Shown: positions 57,060-64,000 of the stretch, in pieces | How positions within the stretch are numbered: position 1 is the first letter of the stretch | Layout: every line of letters starts with the position of its first letter | From: Torreya grandis | Taxonomy: Eukaryota; Streptophyta; Pinopsida; Cupressales; Taxaceae | Length of the DNA: 64,000 nt | NCBI GenBank assembly: GCA_037957365.1 | Contig: JARHVA010002127.1 | Span: forward strand, 1,487,001-1,551,000 | Direction of reading: 5' to 3' | Made by a program: the position numbers and the translations under genes | The notes under the pieces: model-generated | What the model was told of the DNA's origin: nothing | Databases searched by the model: none | The model's input: the letters and a program-made list of their open reading frames with translations, nothing else

Positions 57060-57460
57060 GGAGTGTCAGATATGAATAAGATTTCCTTGTATGCACATAT
57101 GAATCCCTAGGACTTAGTGGAGTCTTGATGCAAGAGGGTAGAGTCATTGCCTATGAGTCGAGGAAGCTCAAGAACCATGAGCTTAACTATTGAGCTCATT
57201 ATTTAGAGTTTGCTGCAATTGTGCACACATTGCAAATGTAGAGATATCTGATTGGTTGAAAGTTTGTGCTTAGAATCGATCACTTGAGTTTGACACACAT
57301 TCATAGAACCTAATTTGAATGCAAGACTGAGGCGTTGGATGGAATTTCTGGCCGAATATGACTTTGACATTGCCTATATTAAAGGCAAGAAGAACAAAGT
57401 GTAGATGCTTTTAGCAAGAGGCACGCTGATGCTCCATGTTGGTTGTACAAGGCAACCTGC
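57060..57460 (+). pseudogene. pol: RNase H remnant of element C
   Basis: Phrases LMQEGRVIAYESRKLKNHEL, YLEFAAIVHTLQM and KFVLRIDHLSL are recognisable across several stops. The pattern (ESRKL, then the DH pair) is that of Ty3/gypsy RNase H. Confidence 0.7.
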
Positions 57461-57639
57461 GAAGCCACATTTTAGAGTTGCAGAAGCAAGATGATTGGTA
57501 TGTTGAGGTGACCGCAACACATTAGAACAGTGACCTTAGAGCTCAACCCAAGTTTAGAGACTACATCATAGAAAATGATGGGCTTTTGGTGTATCAACAC
57601 CATATGTATGTGCCTAGTGAAGGCGGTATGAGAGATCTA

Positions 57640-58300
57640 AGTATGTTAGAGGTACACAAAGCCCTTCATTCAACTCATTTTCAGGGGAAAAAACAAGTTT
57701 GCAGAATTACAAACATTATATTATTGGTTTGGGATGAAATGGGAAGTGACTGAGTATGTTACATAGTGCTTGGAATGTCAACGGGTGAAAGCAAAACAGA
57801 AATGCGTAGCCGGATTATTATATCCTCATAACATCTCCGCATGGAAGTGGGACGTGGTATCAATGGATTTCATTATCAGATTGCCTATGACTGAGCGTAG
57901 GCATGATTCCATCTTGGTGGTTATTGATAAGCTGACCAAGGTCGCACATTTCTTGAAACCAAAGACACATATGAGGCAGAAGATATTGCTTAGTTGTATG
58001 TGGACCAGATCATGCAGTTACATGGGGTTCTGCTCAAAATTATTTCAAACAAGGATTCTTTATTCACATCCCGATTTTGGACCATGTTTTAGGTGGGTTT
58101 GGGTTCAAAGTTGAACTTCAACATAACATATCATCTTAAAACGGATGGGTAGACCGAGAGTCAATCAAGTCCTAGAAGACATGCTACATACATATGTCAT
58201 AGATCAATAGAGTCAATGGGAGAACTATCTACTTTTGGTAGAATTCACATATAATAACAATTATCATAGTTCCATTGATATGGCCCTGTATGCAACTTTG
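57640..58300 (+). pseudogene. pol: Integrase remnant of element C
   Basis: The zinc domain is only partly readable (CQRVKAKQK is the end of the CxxC part, near 57777). The core starts WKWDVVSMDFIIRLPMTERR with the first catalytic Asp, followed by SILVVIDKLTKVAHFLK. The second Asp and the Glu lie in decayed text at 58040-58180. Confidence 0.75.
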
Positions 58301-58453
58301 TATGTTCGACCTTGTAGAACTCCCTTGAGATGAAATAAACTTGACAAACATGTTCTGATTGGTCTCGATATGGCCAAAGAAATGGAGGAGAAAGTTGTGC
58401 AGATTCAACAATGTCTCAAGGAAGCACATGACTGACAAAAGAAGTATTCTAAT

Positions 58454-58900
58454 TTGCATAGGATGGACAAGAGTTTTGATGTTGGAGACTTGGTGTTCTT
58501 ACACGTTAAACTCTATAGGAGGATGGGACATATTGGCCGCAAACCCACATTGTCACCACGGTTTATAGGATTGTTTGAAATTTTAGAGCGAGTTGGCCAA
58601 GTTGCTTATAGGTTGGCCTTGCCACCCAACATGTATTGGATGCATGATGTTTGCCATGTTTCTATATTGAGAAAATATGTACCCGACTCATCACATGTTC
58701 TTGATTGGTTTTCCTTACAGATGGATGAGGACTCACTTAGGGTAAAGCATGTGAGGATCCTTGCCTGGCATTTGCTTCGACTTTGGCAATGCATAGTTGA
58801 TCAAGTGAAGGTCCAATGAGGCAAATATAGCCTAAGTTATGATACTTGGGAAGATGCATCTGAGATGCAAAGTTTATATCCTCATCTTTTGACATGAAAC
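58454..58900 (+). pseudogene. pol: Integrase C-terminus and chromodomain remnant of element C
   Basis: RMDKSFDVGDLVFLHVKLYR, SPRFIGLFEILERVGQVAYR and HDVCHVSILRKYVPDSSH form the usual GPY/F-like region. After a stop (58817) the phrase YDTWEDASEM is the end of a chromodomain-like fold. It compares with the DEDATWE ending in element 3. Confidence 0.75.
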
Positions 58901-58932
58901 TTCAGGGAGGAAGTTTCTTGAAGGGGGAAAAA

Positions 58933-59707
58933 TGTAGTGCCCTATTACGAGGCCCCTGGCTTATGGAACCCTAAAGAGCCCCTTTCGAATTATTATAATA
59001 TTACGAACTTATGCATTTTGCTATTGCTTGATGATAAAACTTAATGAAAAAAATTATATGCAGGGATACATATAAATATGTATCTATGTGGATATAAGAT
59101 CACGTGTGCGAGTGTGTGTGCACCTTATTGCTTTACGTGCTCTTAGACTTATATTACTCATGAACATAAGAATGATGATGTGGCATTTATTTTAGATGTG
59201 AAATGTTGATTACTATGATGGACTAAGGTTACCTTTATTATTGACATTTATTATTGAGATTATTGTATTTACCCTTTTCATCCCATAAAGGTGCCTTGTT
59301 GTATTTGGTTGTGTGTAGATGATATGTATTTTGACAAATGCAACAACATTATACTGGTGATGAGATGAGTTGGTAAAGGTTTGCATAATGTCCACCGGGG
59401 TGGTAATTGAGTGGACATAGTAGTGGTGGTAGTGAACTCAACGGCTTCCAACACTCTATTGGCAGTTAGGATCACCATGCACATTAGAAACTTTGAACAA
59501 GTGAATACCTTGATGTTTAGAGACATGGATAAAAAGGTGGGCAATTGTCCACATGTAAATAAGACAAGGCAGGGGGAAACAAATAAATGAATAAAAAGAG
59601 AAAGCTGTGGAGAACAAACACATTAAAGAAAGTGAATTGAGAAATATTTTAGAGAAAAACCCAAGTCCATGGGTGGTTGAAAGTTTAATGGTGGCAATTC
59701 CATTTTA
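58933..59707 (+). repeat. 3' LTR of element C, truncated
   Basis: Starts TGTAGTGCCC after AAGGGGGAAAAA. It aligns with 31651-32400. The match stops at about 59707 (TCCATTTTATG), where D-type LTR sequence begins. Confidence 0.75.
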
Positions 59708-59770
59708 TGCAAACTCTAGCCAAAGCAATATTTTTTTTCCTGATTTTTCTAGCCAAACCTTGGGTGCCTA
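59708..59770 (-). repeat. LTR remnant D, left piece
   Basis: In minus orientation it resembles the last part of the element B LTR (AGGTTTGGCTAGAAAAATCA). Its expected terminus is missing at the junction with element C. GCCTA (59766-59770) is the TSD of the following element. Confidence 0.45.
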
Positions 59771-60126
59771 TGTTAGGAATTAGTTTTTACATTTGGATAT
59801 TTACCGAGAGGTAAATATTATATTGTGTTAGTTATTAGAATATATTATTTGGTTAGTTGGTTGTGATATATTGTTATATGTTAGAACAATATTGTTCATA
59901 TAGGAGATTGAGAGATTATAGGGATGTGAAAGATATATGGAGATATGATCTCCCCAATTACAGGCAAGACTTTTCCTATATAACTTTGTAATATCCTGTA
60001 TGAAGATATATGACATGAAATAATATTATGGTGTGTTAAATATTTTCTTTGTTTCTATGTATTCAGTTGTATGATTTAGCTTCATTATTCTTGGATTAAT
60101 TGTGTAGACTTTGATAAATCCTATTA
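59771..60126 (+). repeat. 5' LTR of the non-autonomous element
   Basis: It differs from the 3' LTR by a modest number of substitutions and a 3-bp length difference. Confidence 0.88.
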
Positions 60127-60128
60127 TC

Positions 60129-60140
60129 TGGTATTAGAGC
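60129..60140 (+). other. Primer-binding site (Met-tRNA)
   Basis: TGGTATTAGAGC, followed by AGAG, two bases after the LTR. Confidence 0.8.
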
Positions 60141-62185
60141 AGAGTTGATCTTTGCCATGGAAGAATAAGTGGTTTACAGGGGCATGCCATAGTTTGTTTA
60201 TTTGCCCCGTTATGAAGTTTTAATTATCTATGTTGCATATAATAGTTTGTTGAAGGCATTGGATATTTTAGTGACTGGACAAAGGGAAAAGACGTGTTTC
60301 ACGCTCAGACACTAAGGAAGGCATGATGTCAATTTGAAGAAGGCAAAATGCAGCGATTGAAAAATCATAAGATCTGAACAAAAATTGCAAGAGCATCGTC
60401 ATATGTCGTACATGCACAGTTTTCAGTTATGCAGAGATCTTCAACGTAGTATATGTGCAATCATATTTTAGAAATCAGCTCAGTGTTTCGTGATCATTAT
60501 CTGTGATTGTGCAACTGCTTAGTATTTTTAGTAATTGATAGCGTAAGGAAAGGTGGATGTTGTCACCATCTGAAGGAGTTTTTTGATGTAAGAGATTTGA
60601 TTTGACATATTTCTTAATTTAGACCGAGTTATCCGTGTGTATAGCAGATCCACATTGTTGTCATCAAAGCATTCAATGTTTGGCTATTTTCTGAAATTCA
60701 GCCTCGGAGCATTCAGATCTACATTGGAAGAACCATTGTTGCTTTTTTTAAACTTGGGTTATCCATCACGTAGCTACGTTCCACCACGACTCATATCTTC
60801 AACTGCAGTTTTCACTTTCGGCCCACCAGCATCAGAATCATTCATGTGAGTCCTGCATTTTCTAAGAAAACAAATTATTCCATGCTTGCAACTCTGTGCA
60901 ATCCATTCAATAGAAGCAAACGCTATACATCGATCTACAAAAGAACACGCTATATGTCGATTTGCACTCTATTCATTCCGTCCACTTTTTGCCCTCCATG
61001 TGCTTGGCGGCGTCGATGTGTTCTTGGTTGCAATCAAGTTCATATTTCCAGCACGGATCAACCAAAAGCTAGCCGTGCATGCAAGTCACTCCGCGAGTGT
61101 TTGAGTTTTCATGAGTCATTATATGTTCATAGTTTTATAATGTTTGTTGCTATATTATGATAGGTCTAGTTTTGTTAAAGGTCCCATCAAAGTTATTGCA
61201 ATTAGGGGTTTTAGTTTGCTATTATAGAGGTCTTTCGTGTTTATATTTGTGTAATAGCTTGTTTTTTTATTGTGGTATTTCGTTATATAGACTTTAGGTT
61301 CACGTATTAGGAATTCTTTTTAATTTCAAATAAATAGAGTCTAGATTGATGAGTTACTTGTTTATTATTTGTTAAAAATTCAAAGTTGTCGAGTCATTAT
61401 GCTCAAAGCCATATTTAAAAGTATTTCATTAGTTTTTAGGCCATTCCTATTGAATAAAAAGTCTAAAGTAATTTTGAGTGTCTTTTATAAGTCAAAAGTC
61501 TTTTTATTGAGTCAATGTCAAGTATTGTCAAAACAAAATGAATCGAGTGTTAAAAACTAAGAGTCATTTTTATTTCAATAAAACGTGTCATCATTTTGTG
61601 TATGGACGCATTATCGCTTGTAGGCGACGTCCAAATTATGGGGGGCATTTCTCCTCGAAACATTGCATCTGAGCTTCATCGACATTTTTGTTGAGTGAGC
61701 AACTTCATTTACTAGAGGATAGAGGAAACGAAGGTTGGAGGTTTTAGAGCCTATCATCAGTCACCAACAATGGGGCCCAGATGATTTGGTGACATTATCT
61801 GTGATGTTTTTTTTTTTTTAGTTTCCGTTGTATGTTTGCAAATAAAGAACAAAAGTACATGCCAATTTAGAAATGTAATTAGAGAGCAATTCCAAACATA
61901 ATTCCTTGATGTAAAAACATAGTGAAAGGACAAATAACACCAATGTAAGTCAGTTCATGGATCTTGAAAATGTTTGTGGTAGATCCATAAAACCATCAGA
62001 GGTGGACAGTTGATGAGGTTCCTATTCATGTCAAAGTTTGTGGTAAACTTGTTTAAAACCATGGAAAGAGCGAGCCTTTTTTTGTATCAAGGTCATGAGC
62101 CAAATAGTTAGGCATGCCACAAGGGTGAGCATACTGCAAGTGAGAGTGTGAATGTTTTTGCACCATGTAAAAACTAAGGGGGGAA

Positions 62186-62538
62186 TGTTAGGAATTAATT
62201 TTTATATTTGGATACTTATTGAGAGGTAAATATTATATTGTGTTAGTTATTATAATATATTATTTGGTTAGTCGGTTGTGATATATTGTTATATGTTATA
62301 ACATATTACTCATATAAGAGATTGAGAGATTATAGGGATGTGAGAGACATATGGAGATATGATCTCCCCAATTATAGGCAAGACTTTTCCTATATAACTT
62401 TGTAATATCCCATATGAAGATATATGAAATGAAATAATATTATGATGTGTTAAATATTTTCTGTCTCTGTGTATTCAGCTCTATGATTTAGCTTCATTAT
62501 TCCTGGATTAATTGTGCAGACTTTGATAAATCCCATTA
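62186..62538 (+). repeat. 3' LTR of the non-autonomous element
   Basis: It starts after a purine tract and is followed by the TSD GCTTA (62539-62543). Confidence 0.88.
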
Positions 62539-62543
62539 GCTTA

Positions 62544-63538
62544 AAACTTACAAATTGCTGGAAATAAATTATGAAACCCTAGCATAAAAATTATTGAAAG
62601 TTGTAATGATTTTTATGGCAGCAAATCACTCAATAAAATGAATCATAATGGTGCCACCATGCAGGAAATTTATAACGAATATAATACTGATTTTTGGTGC
62701 TCTTTCCAAACTGAAAGTGATGGAAAATATCCTCAAAATTATTGATAAATGCAGAAAAAATAATAGAAAGTTCTAGAATATTATTTAGGCACAAAATAGC
62801 CCTCCCAACCCTAAAAATTTAGCTCCAAACCAATTCGCCATAGCTGGAATAATTTGTTAATAAATTTCCAAACCCTAGGAGAGGGTTATTTACTTGTAGC
62901 ACAATGCGTAACAAGGTCCTCAACACAAGCGACCAAGTCACCACCCTCTAGAGCTACCCAAAAACTTGTAAATGGCTTCCAATAGCAAGCTACACAACCC
63001 CAACACACAATTGCACTTGCCAAATCAAAGTCGTCACTCTAGGAGAGGGTGCAAATTTGCAATCCACAAATCTGAAGCACAAATACAACCTTTGAATAGA
63101 GCTGCCCTATGTGGAAGAATGGAGGTTTTCGTCCTCAAACTCCTTGGTGCACTTGAAGGATTTCGTCCTCAAGTCACTTGTTCAAACTTGACATACTTGA
63201 ACATAAGATTCAATATCCAAAATTAGCATGTCTTCTAAATGAAACCTTCCTTTGCTTATAATCAACTTCCCCAAAGGGGCACACCCAAAATAGAGGGAAA
63301 CATATATTCAAATCATAAGGAAGATTGCTTTTAAAACTCTTTCTTAAGTCAAGTGGCGCTCATGAACCCTTAAAAGGCCCCAACTTAAGTGGCTCTTTTA
63401 AGATAAAGTACCTTTTAAAGTAACTTTTACATATATCCATTCGAAACCACTTATTTCTCTTTCATTTCCCTTAGCCCTTGGGAAATGGGTTAAGGCTAAG
63501 GGTCCTCGAGGATGTCCCTAACAAAAGAGGGACATGAT
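62544..63538 (-). repeat. LTR remnant D, right piece (element 1/B type)
   Basis: In minus orientation it begins TATCATGTCCCTCTTTTG with the inverted repeat ATGTCCCT / AGGGACAT, then the CTTAGCC text shared with elements 1 and B. It carries the same features as their LTRs, such as AAGGATTTCGTCCTCAAG on the plus strand. No polypurine tract adjoins at 63539, so it is a solo or 5' LTR. Confidence 0.7.
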
Positions 63539-63834
63539 AGAGATATGCATTAACATACGAAAAATACACATCCACAAAGAAAAACAAGACACAGTTCTGG
63601 AATTCCTTGTGTTTTCAGTTCAAAGAATAAACACAGTTTCTTTCTCCTTCCTTTCAAGCAAAATTACAATGGAGATCAAACAACCCTTGTACAATTGTCA
63701 TTTCTCCTATTTATAGAGATATGAGGGAATGGGCTGACCCTTCACATTACTTGTGACCTTTGGCATTCACCTTTGTCATATTCTCCTTTTTACTAATTTT
63801 CGAATTTTTGAAAAAAAAAGAAAAATACAATTGT
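63539..63834 (-). promoter_or_regulatory. TATA-type promoter region on the minus strand
   Basis: CTCTATAAATAGG (63718 to 63706 in minus direction), followed by an R-like region with TTGTAC, TTGTAATTTTG and AATAAAC-like text. It is similar in layout to the region downstream of F. Confidence 0.4.
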
Positions 63835-63998
63835 CTAAAATAGAAGAATGGACAAAAATAGAAAACAACTTTGATCATCTGAAGATGTCTTCTTTGCAGT
63901 AGCCGCTGGTGTTGAAGATCCTGGAGCACCAATAGAGCTTCCGGCTTGCTTTTTATCCTGGGTAACTTTAAATTTTCTGATTTCTTCAATGCCTCAGT
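63835..63998 (-). CDS. Possible coding tail cut by the window end
   Basis: The minus-strand frame ending at TAG 63835-63837 reads IEEIRKFKVTQDKKQ, then a Ser/Ala/Thr/Pro-rich stretch (SSIGAPGSSTPAATAKKTSS) and DDQSC. This composition is typical of the disordered end of a protein. The start lies outside the window. As with F, a TATA-type promoter follows about 115 bp after the stop. It may be a second member of an F-like unit, but the overlap with F is too short to compare. Confidence 0.3.
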
Positions 63999-64000
63999 GA

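Larger units (their letters stand above)
53518..59707 (+). mobile_element. Element C: decayed Ty3/gypsy element with gag-pol remnants
   Basis: Order: primer site (53521), gag (54181), zinc knuckle (54772), protease remnant (about 55850), RT (56150-56921), RNase H (about 57070), integrase (about 57640-58300), a C-terminal region with a chromodomain remnant (58454-58890), purine-rich AAGGGGGAAAAA, and 3' LTR start at 58933. There are stops and frame changes throughout. It is older than element 3. The arrangement and the C-terminal phrase HVSILRKYVPDSSHVL suggest a chromovirus of another lineage. Confidence 0.8.
59771..62538 (+). mobile_element. Non-autonomous 2.8-kb LTR element without coding sequence
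   Basis: LTRs are 59771-60126 (356 bp) and 62186-62538 (353 bp), starting TGTTAGGAATTA and ending ATTA. A primer site TGGTATTAGAGC lies at 60129 and a purine tract AAACTAAGGGGGGAA at 62171-62185. The TSDs are GCCTA and GCTTA (one mismatch). The short LTRs, the TGTTAGGAATTA start and the GGGGGGAATGTTAG junction recall Copia-type elements. The internal region (60141-62170) has no gag or pol reading. The open frames there are short and motif-free. Confidence 0.85.

Noticed and set aside
60637..61160. Open frames within the 2.8-kb LTR element
   Set aside because: They are short and overlapping, with no Gag, protease or other motif. The element is best taken as non-coding.

Overview
This window is a stretch of retrotransposon-filled nuclear DNA from a land plant with a large genome, most likely a gymnosperm (conifer). 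I base this on AT-rich sequence, Ty3/gypsy chromovirus proteins, initiator-Met-tRNA primer sites (TGGTATCAGAGCC), LTRs of 1.1-1.4 kb nested several levels deep, and a degenerate ~1,140-codon gene that resembles uncharacterised multi-copy proteins I associate with gymnosperms. The last point is memory, not a search. I found no intact host gene, no rRNA or tRNA gene and no CRISPR array.

Left block (1-31 kb). A diverged LTR (about 551-2393) holds a solo LTR (2394-3530). Next comes a nest whose order is fixed by 5-bp target-site duplications (TSDs). Element 1 (minus, 3631-24167, TSD TGATT) carries gag and protease but no reverse transcriptase. Its right LTR is split by element 2 (plus, 8528-23312, TSD ATCAT), which has almost no coding sequence. 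The 5' LTR of element 2 is split by element 3 (plus, 8793-17454, TSD GAAAG), a nearly complete chromovirus with gag, protease, RT, RNase H, integrase and chromodomain. A solo LTR of element 3's own family, in antisense (13832-15034, TSD GAGAT), sits inside the integrase of element 3. Element B (plus, 24722-30975, TSD GTTCA) lacks RT and holds a smaller insertion with terminal inverted repeats. Elements 1, 2 and B keep the same 3' terminus as the chromovirus, which suggests parasitic elements mobilised by chromovirus proteins.

Middle block (31-44 kb). An LTR fragment (from 31651) is followed by two related LTR families in minus orientation, E' (33582-35572) and E (35573-about 42258). They are rich in hairpins, palindromes and tandem arrays. 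E keeps one degenerate gag-like reading frame (38749-40029).

F block (44-48.7 kb). This looks like a real transcription unit: TATA box, a candidate 5'-UTR intron, a leader with about seven compound hairpins, then a long reading frame of unknown function, now a pseudogene with seven stops and one frameshift. A second TATA-type promoter lies just downstream.

Right block (48.7-64 kb). Non-coding repeat-derived DNA leads into a decayed Ty3/gypsy element C (53.5-59.7 kb). A minus-strand LTR remnant (D) follows, split by a 2.8-kb non-coding LTR element (59771-62538). The window ends in a promoter-like segment and a possible coding tail on the minus strand.
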